Positions 1 to 8,232 of a stretch of DNA of 64,000 nucleotides are shown one piece after another. Position 1 is the first letter of the stretch; each line of letters begins with the position of its first letter. The stretch lies in the NCBI RefSeq assembly GCF_009733845.1, contig NZ_WNXZ01000006.1, forward strand, positions 186,001-250,000, written 5' to 3'. Made by a program: the position numbers and the translations under genes. The notes below the pieces were generated by a model, which had not been told where the DNA came from, ran no database searches, and saw only the letters and a list, made by a program, of their open reading frames with translations. This stretch comes from Pseudactinotalea terrae. GTDB taxonomy: Bacteria > Actinomycetota > Actinomycetes > Actinomycetales > Beutenbergiaceae.

Positions 1-318
1 GTCGCGCACCCGGTCCCGCAGCGACCAGACCCGCCCGCCCAGAGTCGGCAGCACGGTCGCCGTCAGCGTCCCGTTGTCCAGCACCAGAGCGGGGATCTCG
101 ACGGCGTCGCTCGCCCTGGTGTAGTCGCTGTGCCGTGCGTAGGGGAGCGGGGTGGCGAGCCGGCCCTGCGTGATCCGGGACGCCATCTCTGGGCTGACGC
201 CGTCGCCGGGCTCGATGGCCGGCAGCGCCCGCATCGGCGTGAACGCCGGCAGCGGGCTCTCGGGGCCGGGGAGGGCGCCGGTGAGGTGGAGGGTGGTGGC
301 CCTCAGGGTCGTGGTCAA
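1..318 (-). CDS. DUF5107 domain protein, N-terminal fragment
   Basis: The first 106 codons of a minus-strand gene that runs off the left edge. The segment ending VLDNGTLTATVLPTLGGRVW resembles the N-terminal beta-rich domain of DUF5107 proteins, which are often followed by TPR repeats and linked to sugar metabolism; the rest of the protein is not visible. The start is a TTG at 318 that shares a TTGA overlap with the stop of the upstream gene, so the two are probably translationally coupled. The molecular function of the family is not established. Confidence 0.6.
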   Translation of the reverse strand, partial: MTTTLRATTLHLTGALPGPESPLPAFTPMRALPAIEPGDGVSPEMASRITQGRLATPLPYARHSDYTRASDAVEIPALVLDNGTLTATVLPTLGGRVWSLRDRVRD

Positions 319-620
319 GCGTCCTTCCCCAGGGCTTCGTCGATGCGCTCGACCTTGGCGGTGAGCTGCCCGGAGTAGCCGGGGCGGATGTCGGCCTTGA
401 GCACGAGGCTGACACGTGGCGAGACCTCGGCCACCGCGTCGACGGCATCCTTGACGACCGCCATCACCTCGTCCCACTCGCCCTCGACCGTGGTGAACAT
501 CGACGTGGTCTCGTTCGGCAGCCCGGAGTCGCGCACCACCTTGACGGCGCGGGCGACGGCGTCGGTGACGCTGCCGGCGGGGTCGGACGTGAGCGGAGCG
601 ATGCTGAAGGCGGCGAGCAT
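315..620 (-). CDS. MTH1187/YkoF-like thiamine-binding family protein
   Basis: A 101-residue cytoplasmic protein opening MLAAFSIAPL and containing the SVTDAVARAVKVVRDSGLP and EVSPRVSLVLKADIRPG blocks that typify the MTH1187 (DUF77) family. Members fold as a ferredoxin-like tetramer and some bind thiamine or related pyrimidines; the ligand here is unknown. Length matches the usual 95-105 residues. It overlaps the downstream DUF5107 gene by four bases and is divergent from the acyltransferase gene at 669. Confidence 0.75.
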   Translation of the reverse strand: MLAAFSIAPLTSDPAGSVTDAVARAVKVVRDSGLPNETTSMFTTVEGEWDEVMAVVKDAVDAVAEVSPRVSLVLKADIRPGYSGQLTAKVERIDEALGKDA

Positions 621-668
621 GGCGGCAGCGTGCCACACCAAGGGCTGGGGCGCCGTACGGTAGCCCTC

Positions 669-1244
669 GTGCGCATTCGTCGGTGGCTCGCGAGGATCTA
701 CTGGCGGTTCAGCCGGTGGACGCCCGAGGCTGAGCCGCTGCCTCCGCGCGGCGTCCTGCTCGGCGCGCCGCACACCTCGAACTGGGACTTCGTGCTCATG
801 GTCATGGTGAGCTGGCACGTGGGCGTGAACTTCCGTTTCCTCGCCAAGAAGTCGGTGTTCTGGGAGCCGCTCGGGTCCCTGATGCGGGCGTTGGGCGGGA
901 TCCCGGTGGACCGTGGTGCCGACTCCGGGTTGGTCCGGCGGCTCGTGGAGATGGCAGATCGCGGCGAGCACTTCATGCTGGTGATCACCCCCGAGGCGAC
1001 CCGCGGCAAGGTCGAGTACTGGAAGTCCGGCTTCTACCGGCTCGCCAAGGATGCGGACCTGCCGGTCATCCTCGGGTTCCTCGACCGCCGCCGGATGGCG
1101 TGCGGGATCGGGCCGCGCGTCGACCTCACGGGCGACGTGTCGGCGGACATGGACCGGATCCGCGCTTTCTACGACGGGTTCGTGGGTGTGCGCCCCGGCT
1201 TCGAGTCCGAGCCGCGGCTCCGCGACGAGTCCGGCACCGCCTGA
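669..1244 (+). CDS. 1-acyl-sn-glycerol-3-phosphate acyltransferase family protein (PlsC-like)
   Basis: An acyltransferase of the PlsC superfamily that would esterify a lysophospholipid or related acceptor at the membrane. The HX4D catalytic motif is present as HTSNWD, followed by the GGIPVDRG block and a TPEATRG substrate-binding motif. The protein is short, about 190 residues, and lacks an obvious transmembrane anchor. A GTG at 669 is preferred because it begins just before VRIRRWLARIYW; an in-frame GTG at 630 would add 13 residues. No strong ribosome binding site decides between them. Confidence 0.8.
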   Translation: MRIRRWLARIYWRFSRWTPEAEPLPPRGVLLGAPHTSNWDFVLMVMVSWHVGVNFRFLAKKSVFWEPLGSLMRALGGIPVDRGADSGLVRRLVEMADRGEHFMLVITPEATRGKVEYWKSGFYRLAKDADLPVILGFLDRRRMACGIGPRVDLTGDVSADMDRIRAFYDGFVGVRPGFESEPRLRDESGTA

Positions 1245-1305
1245 CACGCCGCCCCCTCATGCCCCGATCTCACATCTGTGCGCCGCTGAGCGTCTGCTAG
1301 GTGTG

Positions 1306-1782
1306 ATGAAGACACCGTTCGAGGCCCTCGTCCGCACCCACGGCGCCACCGTGCTCCGCGTGTGCCGGGCGGTCGCCGGCCCCGACGACGCCGAGGACGC
1401 CTGGTCCGAGGCGTTCCTCGCCGCCCTGCGGGCCTACCCGGAGCTGCCCGACGACGCCAACGTCGAGGCCTGGCTGGTCACCATCGCCCACCGCAAGGCG
1501 ATCGACCAGATCAGGGCCCGGCGCCAGGCGCCACTGCCGACGCAGGAGCTCCCCGAGGACAGCCGGGCGGCCCCGGCCGTAGGCGGGTGGCAGCGCGACC
1601 TCTGGGAGGACCTGGCGACCCTGCCGCCCAAGCAACGATCCGCCGTCGTCTATCACCACGTGGCGGGCCTGCCGCACCGCGAGGTGGCGGCGATCCTCGG
1701 CGGCACTCCGGCAGCGGCCCGACGCGCGAGCGCCGACGGCATCGCCGCGCTCCGACGCACCTACTCAGGAGAACTTCGATGA
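1306..1782 (+). CDS. ECF-type RNA polymerase sigma factor
   Basis: A 158-residue sigma-70 family protein with region 2 (FEALVRTHGATVLRVCRAV through EAWLVTIAHRKAIDQIRAR) and region 4 (LPPKQRSAVVYHHVAGLPHREVAA). There is no C-terminal extension. The gene overlaps the following methyltransferase gene by ATGA, so the two are made together; this pairing suggests a link to alkylation or DNA-damage response, although the sigma factor could equally serve other promoters. No anti-sigma gene is adjacent. Confidence 0.85.
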   Translation: MKTPFEALVRTHGATVLRVCRAVAGPDDAEDAWSEAFLAALRAYPELPDDANVEAWLVTIAHRKAIDQIRARRQAPLPTQELPEDSRAAPAVGGWQRDLWEDLATLPPKQRSAVVYHHVAGLPHREVAAILGGTPAAARRASADGIAALRRTYSGELR

Positions 1783-2390
1783 GCCTCACCGATCTCGGCC
1801 TTCCCGACGACGACGCCACGCTGCGGCGCCTGAGCGCCCGGCTCGGGCAGGCGGCCGCGGAGGCCGACCTTCTCGACGTCGCCTACCGCACCATCGACTC
1901 GCCGCTCGGCACGCTGCTGCTCGCCGCGACCCCGCGCGGGCTCGTGCGGGTCGCGTTCTCCATCGAGGCCACCGACGAGGTCCTCGGCGAGCTCGCCTCG
2001 CGCGTGAGCCCACGCGTGCTCGAGGACCGGCCGCGCCTCGATCCGGTGGCGCGGGAGCTGGGCGAGTACTTCGAGGGTCGACGGCGCAGCTTCGATGTGC
2101 CGGTCGATCTCTCCTTGGCCGCGGGGTTCCGCCGTGAGGTCGTGGAGCTGCTCCCGCGCATCGCCTACGGGAGCACGGCGAGCTACCGACAGGTGGCCGA
2201 GATGATCGGCAACCCCGGGGCGACGCGGGCCGTGGGGACCGCGTGCGCGCGCAACCCCGTGCCCCTGGTGCTGCCCTGCCATCGGGTGGTGCGGGCCGAC
2301 GGCGCCACCGGCGCCTATCGCGGTGGCCCGGAGGCGAAGATCGCGCTGCTCGCGCTCGAGAAGGCGTCCGGGCCGGCCCCGGCCGTGTGA
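1779..2390 (+). CDS. ogt: Methylated-DNA--[protein]-cysteine S-methyltransferase
   Basis: A suicide repair protein that transfers alkyl groups from O6-alkylguanine in DNA to its own cysteine. The signature LPCHRVVRADG places the acceptor Cys near residue 167, preceded by the helix-turn-helix recognition segment YGSTASYRQVAEMIGNPGATRAVG. At 203 residues it has the usual two-domain Ogt size plus a short N-terminal extension of about 35 residues. Its ATG overlaps the sigma-factor stop and has a good AGGAGAA binding site inside that gene. Confidence 0.93.
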   Translation: MSLTDLGLPDDDATLRRLSARLGQAAAEADLLDVAYRTIDSPLGTLLLAATPRGLVRVAFSIEATDEVLGELASRVSPRVLEDRPRLDPVARELGEYFEGRRRSFDVPVDLSLAAGFRREVVELLPRIAYGSTASYRQVAEMIGNPGATRAVGTACARNPVPLVLPCHRVVRADGATGAYRGGPEAKIALLALEKASGPAPAV

Positions 2391-2399
2391 GGATCAGGC

Positions 2400-2708
2400 A
2401 TGCAGACCCTGCTGGTGGTGCTGGGGATCATGGCGCTGGGCCTCGTGGCCGTGGTGCTGTTCCAGCGTGACCTGAGCAGGCACCCGTGGTCGGGCAGCGG
2501 CGGCGGTGGGCCGTTCGGGGTGATCGACGAGGTCTTCGCCCCGACCCGCCACGAGGCGGCGAACGAGCTGAAGGACCAGTACGACCGCACCGCCCCGGCG
2601 CCGGTGGCGGAGGAGCCGCCGTGGCTCGAGGTCGACCTCGAGGACGGCCGCTCCGGCTCGGTGACGATCCGGCCCGAGCGACGACGCGGCACGGTCGAGG
2701 GGTCCTGA
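2400..2708 (+). CDS. Small single-pass membrane protein, function unknown
   Basis: A 102-residue protein with one N-terminal membrane helix (TLLVVLGIMALGLVAVVLF) followed by a soluble acidic tail rich in Pro and Glu. I do not recognise the family. Actinobacterial proteins of similar layout are usually annotated as hypothetical. It starts nine bases after the methyltransferase and overlaps the VOC gene by one base, so it belongs to the same transcript. Confidence 0.6.
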   Translation: MQTLLVVLGIMALGLVAVVLFQRDLSRHPWSGSGGGGPFGVIDEVFAPTRHEAANELKDQYDRTAPAPVAEEPPWLEVDLEDGRSGSVTIRPERRRGTVEGS

Positions 2709-3094
2709 TGGCGTCGCTGCGGGACGTGGTGACCGACTGCGCGCAGCCGGCGCGGCTCGCACGGTTCTGGGCACAGGTGCTCGACGGCTACGAGATCGCG
2801 CCGTACGACGACGCGGAGCGCGCGCGGCTCGCCACGCTCGGGATCACCGATCTCGAGGACGACCCGACCGTGCTGGTGCAACCGGTCGGTGGTGGCAGCG
2901 ATGTGCGGTTCTGGTTCCAGAAGGTGCCGGAGGCCAAGGTCGTGAAGAACCGGGTGCACGTCGATCTCACGGCGAAGGACGTCGGCGCCGAGGTCGAGCG
3001 GTTGCTGGCGCTGGGCGCCGCCGTGGTCCTGGAGGGACCGGACACGATCGTGCTCGCCGACCCCGAGGGCAACGAGTTCTGCCTGACCCGCTGA
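2708..3094 (+). CDS. VOC (glyoxalase/bleomycin-resistance fold) family protein
   Basis: A 128-residue cytoplasmic protein with the paired beta-alpha-beta-beta-beta modules of the vicinal oxygen chelate superfamily, seen as [20 protein letters not shown] at the start and [14 protein letters not shown] at the end. This subfamily (Glyoxalase_6-like) is common in actinobacteria and has no assigned substrate. The gene overlaps the upstream stop codon by one base (TGATG). Confidence 0.8.
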   Translation: MASLRDVVTDCAQPARLARFWAQVLDGYEIAPYDDAERARLATLGITDLEDDPTVLVQPVGGGSDVRFWFQKVPEAKVVKNRVHVDLTAKDVGAEVERLLALGAAVVLEGPDTIVLADPEGNEFCLTR

Positions 3095-3126
3095 GCCGGC
3101 GCGCAGGACCGCCGTCGAGCAACGGC

Positions 3127-3142
3127 TGGCAATCGGTTGCCA
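3127..3142. promoter_or_regulatory. LacI-type operator upstream of mannonate dehydratase
   Basis: The sequence TGGCAATCGGTTGCCA has 6-base arms (TGGCAA/TTGCCA) around TCGG, with the central CG typical of LacI/GalR-family operators. It lies 76 bases before the mannonate dehydratase start. Two LacI-family genes are encoded at 30418 and 31368 but nothing ties either of them to this site. Confidence 0.5.
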
Positions 3143-3218
3143 CCGTGCGTGCGTGGCGGGGGAAGATGATCCGCAGGGCACCGCTGGCGGTGCGTATCCG
3201 AGCGAAGGAGCACCCACC

Positions 3219-4454
3219 GTGATCATCGAGCGGGCAGAGGTCATCGTCACCAGCCCCAACCGGAACTTCGTGACGCTGCGGCTGCAGACCGACGAGGGGC
3301 ACGTCGGGCTGGGTGACGCCACGCTCAACGGCCGGGAGATGGCGGTGGTGGCGTACCTGAAGGACCACGTGGTCCCGCTGCTGCTCGGCCTCGACGCGCA
3401 CAAGATCGAGGACACCTGGCAGTTCCTCTACCGCAGCTCGTACTGGCGCCGGGGCCCGGTCACGATGGCGGCGATCGCGGCCGTCGACATGGCGCTGTGG
3501 GACATCAAGGGCAAGGCCGCGAACATGCCCGTGTACCAGCTGCTGGGCGGCGCGAGCCGCACCGGGCTGATGGCGTACGGGCACGCCTCCGGGGTCGACA
3601 CCGAGCAGCTCTTCGACTCGATCCGCCAGCACCAGGAGCTCGGCTACCGCTCGGTGCGCGTGCAGACCGGGGTGCCGGGACTGAAGGCGATCTACGGGAT
3701 CGCGGCGCAGTCGATGCTCGACGGCGGCGAGGAGCGCTACGACCACGAGCCCGCGCGCCGCGGTCCGAAGCCCGCCGAGGAGGACTGGGACACCCAGAAG
3801 TACATGCGTCACCTGCCGACGGTGTTCGAGGCGGTCCGCAACGAGTTCGGCCCCGATCTGCCCCTGCTTCACGACGGCCACCACCGGATGACCCCGATCC
3901 AGGCCGCCAAGCTCGGCAAGTCGCTGGAGCCGTACGACCTGTTCTGGCTCGAGGACTGCACGCCGGCCGAGAACCAGGACGCGCTGCGGCTGGTCCGCCA
4001 GCACACCATCACCCCCCTCGCGATCGGGGAGATCTTCAACACGATCTGGGACATCCAGGGCTTGATCAGCGAGCAGCTGATCGACTACGTGCGCACGGCC
4101 TCGACCCACTTCGGCGGCATCTCACCGCTCAAGAAGGTCATGGACTTCGCGGCGCAGTACCAGATCAAGTCGGGCTGCCACGGCCCCACCGACATCTCGC
4201 CCGTGGGGTTCGCTGCACAGCTGCATGTCGGACTGGCGATCCACAACTTCGGCATCCAGGAGTACATGCAGCACGGCACCCGCACCAACGAGGTGTTCCA
4301 GCAGTCGATGACGTTCGAGAACGGCCTCCTGCACCCTGGCGACCAGCCCGGCCTCGGCGTCGAGCTCGATGTCGACGGTGCCGGCAAGTACCCCTACGAG
4401 CAGGCCTATCTGCCGTTCAACCGGCTCTCGGACGGCACCGTTCACGACTGGTAG
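3219..4454 (+). CDS. manD: Mannonate dehydratase of the enolase superfamily (ManD type)
   Basis: A 411-residue enolase-superfamily enzyme expected to dehydrate D-mannonate to 2-keto-3-deoxygluconate in hexuronate catabolism. Metal ligands appear at Asp219 (LLHDGHH), Glu245 (WLED) and Glu271 (IGE), with His221 and His321 (CHGPTD) as acid/base residues, and the Arg147/Tyr159 pair of efficient ManD enzymes (VRVQTG, LKAIYG). Some homologues (RspA-like) have little activity, so the reaction is inferred. The GTG start has a strong GAAGGAG site nine bases upstream. The gene stands alone, with a LacI-type operator before it. Confidence 0.85.
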   Translation: MIIERAEVIVTSPNRNFVTLRLQTDEGHVGLGDATLNGREMAVVAYLKDHVVPLLLGLDAHKIEDTWQFLYRSSYWRRGPVTMAAIAAVDMALWDIKGKAANMPVYQLLGGASRTGLMAYGHASGVDTEQLFDSIRQHQELGYRSVRVQTGVPGLKAIYGIAAQSMLDGGEERYDHEPARRGPKPAEEDWDTQKYMRHLPTVFEAVRNEFGPDLPLLHDGHHRMTPIQAAKLGKSLEPYDLFWLEDCTPAENQDALRLVRQHTITPLAIGEIFNTIWDIQGLISEQLIDYVRTASTHFGGISPLKKVMDFAAQYQIKSGCHGPTDISPVGFAAQLHVGLAIHNFGIQEYMQHGTRTNEVFQQSMTFENGLLHPGDQPGLGVELDVDGAGKYPYEQAYLPFNRLSDGTVHDW

Positions 4455-4471
4455 CCGGCAACGGTGCCGTC
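4431..4471. terminator. Hairpin terminator between convergent manD and marR genes
   Basis: Perfect 12-base inverted repeat GACGGCACCGTT (4431-4442) and AACGGTGCCGTC (4460-4471) with a 17-base loop containing the manD stop codon. There is no long T run, as is common for actinobacterial terminators. Its position between two converging genes suggests bidirectional action. Confidence 0.55.
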
Positions 4472-4479
4472 AGGAGGCG

Positions 4480-4944
4480 CTAGCCTGCCGACTCCTCGAG
4501 CCGGTCCAGGATGCCCTGGCCGACACGTGCCAGCGAGCTGAGGTCGCTCGCCGACGTGCCGTCGATCACGATGTCGCGGACGTACCTCGCGTGCGCGGGT
4601 GCCGCCTGCTCGACGAGGTGGCGCCCCGAGCCCGTGAGGATCGCGTTGGTCGCGCGGCGGTCCTCGGGTGCGCCCTCGCGGCGGACCAGATCCTGCTTCT
4701 CCAGCCGGCGCACCACGTGCGACAGCCGGGACAGCGAACCGTTGGTGCGCTCAGCGAGGATGCTCATGCGGAGCCTGCCATCGCCTTCCTCGGCCAGCAT
4801 CGCGAGCACCAGGTACTCGAAGTACGTCAGGCCGGCCGCCTTGGCCATGGCTGCATCGAGCGCGGTCGGCAGCTTGATGAGCAGCCCGGTGAGTGCCACC
4901 CAGGCCTCGCGCTCGTCTTCGGTGAGCCACTGCTTCGTCACCAC
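4480..4944 (-). CDS. MarR family transcriptional regulator
   Basis: A 154-residue winged-helix regulator: the recognition region RMSILAERTNGSLSRLSHVVRRLEKQDLVRRE and wing EDRRATNAILTGSGRHLVEQ are clear. The chosen GTG at 4944 is preceded by GGAGGGG; a second GTG directly follows it, and a longer reading frame upstream lacks a ribosome site. It converges on manD and its targets are not evident from position alone. Confidence 0.85.
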   Translation of the reverse strand: MVTKQWLTEDEREAWVALTGLLIKLPTALDAAMAKAAGLTYFEYLVLAMLAEEGDGRLRMSILAERTNGSLSRLSHVVRRLEKQDLVRREGAPEDRRATNAILTGSGRHLVEQAAPAHARYVRDIVIDGTSASDLSSLARVGQGILDRLEESAG

Positions 4945-5111
4945 GTCCCCTCCATCCACCACAGTTCTGACAGTTCCCCCCGGAACTTCCGGCACAGCGT
5001 AAGCGTGCGCCTGCGGCACCCTGACAGTCCACACGGGATGACCGTGGCGAAAACGGGGGTGAGGGGCAGAACTACCCATGTGACCTAGCGCTCACTCAGC
5101 TAGTTGAGCGG

Positions 5112-7085
5112 TCACTCCGAGCGGCGCAGAACCGCCATCAGCACACGCAGCGCGAGCACCACCGCGATGCACAGCATCGTGGCGCCGAGCACCCAGAACA
5201 GCCCGATCCCGGGCGCCACCGTCGGCCCTGGGCCGACCGTGAACAGCAGCGTCGCCATGATGCCGGCGGTCGCGGCCAGCACGGTCATGATGCCCTGGTG
5301 CCACAGCCGGGTGACGAGCTCGCGATCGCGGCGGTCGGCCAGCAGCCGCACCCCGACCGAGAGCCGGCCGTGCTCGGCGGCGTCCGTGAGGCGGTCGAGC
5401 CGTCGCGGCAGCCGGCGCAGCACCGGCAGCAGCGTGATCGCCTCACGCTCCAGGCTCTCCCGCAGCCGAGCGGGCGTGGCGGCCTGGCCCAGCTGGTCCC
5501 GGCCGATCGTGCGCACCCTGTCGGCCAGGTCGTAGGAGGGGTCGGCCACGAGCAGCGTCCCCTCCAAGGTGGCGACGGCCCGGAAAACAGCGGCCACCGC
5601 GGGCGGGATGCCGAGCCCGTGATCGGACACCAACCGGAAGAGGGCGGTGAAGGCCGCAGCGCCGGCGCCCGGTCCGCCCGAGCCGAACCGCAGGATGACC
5701 TCCGCCACGGCCTGCTCCAAGGCGCGCTCATCGACGTCCTCGGGCCGGTCGACCACGTCGAGCAGGGCATCGGTGGCCGCCTGCGAGCTGCCGGTGCCGA
5801 TCGCACCGAAGAGCCGCGCCAGACCTTCTCGGGTGGCCTCGCCCAGCCGACCCACCGAGCCGAGGTCGAGGAGACCGAGCGTGCCATCGTCGTCGAGAAG
5901 AATGTTGCCCGGATGCAGGTCGACGTGGAACACCCCGGTGCGGAGCACCTGACCCATGACGACGTCGAGGAGGGTGTCGGCGATCTCGCCGCGTCGCTGC
6001 GGACCGAGCCGCGCGAGCAGCGGCTCGGCCGCACCGAGCGGCACGCCGGGCAGCCGCTCCATCACGAGCACGCGGATCGTGGAGAGCTCCGGGTAGGTGC
6101 GGGCGGCGCGGACGCCGGGGGTACCTGCGAGCTCGGTGGCCACGAGCGCGGTGCTGGTGAGCTCCACGGTGAAGTCCAGCTCTTCGCGCAGCGCGTCGGC
6201 GAAGCCGTCCGCGAGCGAGCGCAGGCCGATGCGGTTCGCCCACTCGGTGCGCGCGCAGAGCGTGGCGGCCAGGCGCTTCACGAGGTCGAGGTCGCGGTCG
6301 ACGGTGTCGATGATGCCCGGGCGCTGGACCTTGAGGACCACCGGCGTGCCGTCACGCAGGACCGCGGCGTGGACCTGGGCGACCGAGGCCGAGCCCAGCG
6401 GTTCGTGCTCGATCGAGGCCAGCGCCGACTCCGGCGGCTTCCCCCACTCGGCGCTGATGGCGGCGTGGACCTGAGCCCAGGGGAGCGGGCGCGCGGCGTC
6501 CTGCAGCAGCGAGAGCTCGTCGATGAACTCCGGCGGCAGCAGGTCGCGTCGCGTGGAGAGCTGCTGCCCGAGCTTGACGAACGTGACCCCACCATCCTCG
6601 AGCGTGCGCCGCAGCGACCGCGCGAGCTCGCGCCGTTCCGAGGCGCTCGACGCCCCCGCCGGCCGCCGGCCGCGCAGGAACCGGCTCAGGCCGTGCTTGG
6701 TGACGATGCCGACGATTTCCGCGTACCGGCGCCCGCGTGCGAGCCGTGACCGCCAGCTCCGCCACAGCTCGACCGGTCCGGGCAGGCTCCCGTCCGGGAT
6801 CACCATCTCCGCCAGGACCAGCAGCAGCATCGCCAGCACCACCGAGAAGGCCATCAGGAGCGCCAGGTAGAGCCCGAGCGCGACGGTGGGTGCACCGTCG
6901 CTGCCCATGGGCTCGCCGACGAGCGCGCCGAGGACAGGCCGGGCGATCAGTGTCGCGATCAGCGCGGCGACCGTGGCTCGCACCAGGCTGATCGGCGCAC
7001 CGGCGATCCGCCTCACGAGCAGTGCGAAGACGACGGCGTTGAGCAGGGTTGCCAGGAGAGCGAGCACGGCGTTGGCGGCGTCCAT
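5112..7085 (-). CDS. ABC1/AarF/UbiB-family atypical kinase, membrane associated
   Basis: A 657-residue protein with three N-terminal hydrophobic segments, a central ABC1 kinase-like domain and two C-terminal membrane helices. The domain shows the VKLGQQLSTR (KxGQ) element, the alanine-rich nucleotide loop GSASVAQVHAAVL, the VVLKVQRPG lysine and the HVDLHPGNILL and LLDLGSVG catalytic motifs. UbiB proteins act in isoprenoid quinone synthesis or lipid handling and are ATPases rather than protein kinases. Actinobacteria make menaquinone, so the exact role is open. It is divergent from the oxidoreductase gene at 7200. Confidence 0.85.
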   Translation of the reverse strand: MDAANAVLALLATLLNAVVFALLVRRIAGAPISLVRATVAALIATLIARPVLGALVGEPMGSDGAPTVALGLYLALLMAFSVVLAMLLLVLAEMVIPDGSLPGPVELWRSWRSRLARGRRYAEIVGIVTKHGLSRFLRGRRPAGASSASERRELARSLRRTLEDGGVTFVKLGQQLSTRRDLLPPEFIDELSLLQDAARPLPWAQVHAAISAEWGKPPESALASIEHEPLGSASVAQVHAAVLRDGTPVVLKVQRPGIIDTVDRDLDLVKRLAATLCARTEWANRIGLRSLADGFADALREELDFTVELTSTALVATELAGTPGVRAARTYPELSTIRVLVMERLPGVPLGAAEPLLARLGPQRRGEIADTLLDVVMGQVLRTGVFHVDLHPGNILLDDDGTLGLLDLGSVGRLGEATREGLARLFGAIGTGSSQAATDALLDVVDRPEDVDERALEQAVAEVILRFGSGGPGAGAAAFTALFRLVSDHGLGIPPAVAAVFRAVATLEGTLLVADPSYDLADRVRTIGRDQLGQAATPARLRESLEREAITLLPVLRRLPRRLDRLTDAAEHGRLSVGVRLLADRRDRELVTRLWHQGIMTVLAATAGIMATLLFTVGPGPTVAPGIGLFWVLGATMLCIAVVLALRVLMAVLRRSE

Positions 7086-7199
7086 CGGCACTGAGTCTGA
7101 CAGCCTCGCCGCGGCGCCGCCTCCCCCGGACGGGGCATGCACCACCTCCGCGTACCCGAGGAGCGGAATCGATCGGGTGCGCTGCGGGTTGTCGAGGAT

Positions 7200-8231
7200 G
7201 TGACTGACGCCGCGACGCCCGAGCCCACCGCCCCTTCGACGCTCCCGTTGGCGGTGCTCGACTTCGTCGGCATCGAGTACGGCGAGAGCGCGGCCGACTC
7301 GATCGCCGGAGCCGTCGAGCTCGCCCGCGCCGTCGAGACCGCCGGGTTCCGGCGCTACTGGGTCTCCGAGCACCACAGCATGAGCTCGCTCGCGTGCAGC
7401 GCACCCGAGATCCTCATCGCCCACCTGCTGACCCTGACCGAGCGCATCCGCGTGGGTGCGGCCGGGATCATGCTGCCCAACCACTCCTCCTTCAAGGTCG
7501 CGGAGATGTTCCGCACCCTGCTGGCGATCGCGCCGGACCGGGTGGATCTCGGGCTCGGCCGGGCACCGGGCACCGACCCGCTGACCGCGCTGGTGCTCCG
7601 CCGCGGCACCAAGGGCGACCCCGCCGCCGACTTCCCCGGCCAGGTCTCCGAGCTGCTGGGCTTCCTCGGGGACGGCTTCCCCGAGGGCCACCCCTACAGC
7701 CGCCTCATCGCGGCACCCGTCGTCGAGCAGAAGCCGGACGTCTTCATGCTCGGCTCCAGCGGGTACGGCCCGCAGTTCGCCGCCGTCAACGGCATGCGCG
7801 CCGTGTTCGCGCACCACATGAGCCCGGAGATCGCCACCTCGGTGCTGCGCCGCTACCGCGCCGACTTCCAGCCCGGCGTCGAGCAGGAGCCGTGGTCGGC
7901 GATCTCGGTGCTGGCGTTCGCGAGCGAGGATCCCGAGGAGGTCACCCGTTTCGAGGCCGGCTGGGCGCTCACGATGCTGAACCTGCGCCGCAACATCCGC
8001 GAGCCCATCCGCCCCGAGGCCGTCGACGCGTTCGCCGCCTCCTCCGAGTTCCGCGACACCCCTCGCGACCCCGACCGGATGGCGATCGGCCCCGCCGAGC
8101 AGGTCGTCGAGCGGCTGCAGGAGCTGCAGCGCGAGAGCCAGAGCGACGAGGTCGTGATCGTCACGCCGGGCCTCGATCGGGCCGCCCGCATCGCGAGCTT
8201 CGAGGCGATCGCGGCCGCCTGGCCGCGCTGA
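7200..8231 (+). CDS. LLM-class (luciferase-like) flavin-dependent oxidoreductase
   Basis: A 343-residue TIM-barrel monooxygenase-type protein of the MsnO8 subfamily, recognised by YWVSEHHSM, RIRVGAAGIMLPNHS and LGLGRAPG. Such enzymes use FMNH2 or F420; the HH motif subfamily generally uses FMN, and no substrate can be assigned. The GTG at 7200 follows GTCGAGGAT; an in-frame upstream ATG at 7137 would add 21 non-conserved residues. Its stop lies one base from that of the convergent glycosylase gene. Confidence 0.82.
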   Translation: MTDAATPEPTAPSTLPLAVLDFVGIEYGESAADSIAGAVELARAVETAGFRRYWVSEHHSMSSLACSAPEILIAHLLTLTERIRVGAAGIMLPNHSSFKVAEMFRTLLAIAPDRVDLGLGRAPGTDPLTALVLRRGTKGDPAADFPGQVSELLGFLGDGFPEGHPYSRLIAAPVVEQKPDVFMLGSSGYGPQFAAVNGMRAVFAHHMSPEIATSVLRRYRADFQPGVEQEPWSAISVLAFASEDPEEVTRFEAGWALTMLNLRRNIREPIRPEAVDAFAASSEFRDTPRDPDRMAIGPAEQVVERLQELQRESQSDEVVIVTPGLDRAARIASFEAIAAAWPR

Positions 8232-8232
8232 C

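Noticed and set aside
2315-3415. Long antisense open reading frames across the VOC and mannonate dehydratase genes.
   Set aside because: In 71% GC DNA stop codons are rare in the frames opposite real genes; these frames lack family motifs, ribosome sites and sensible start positions.
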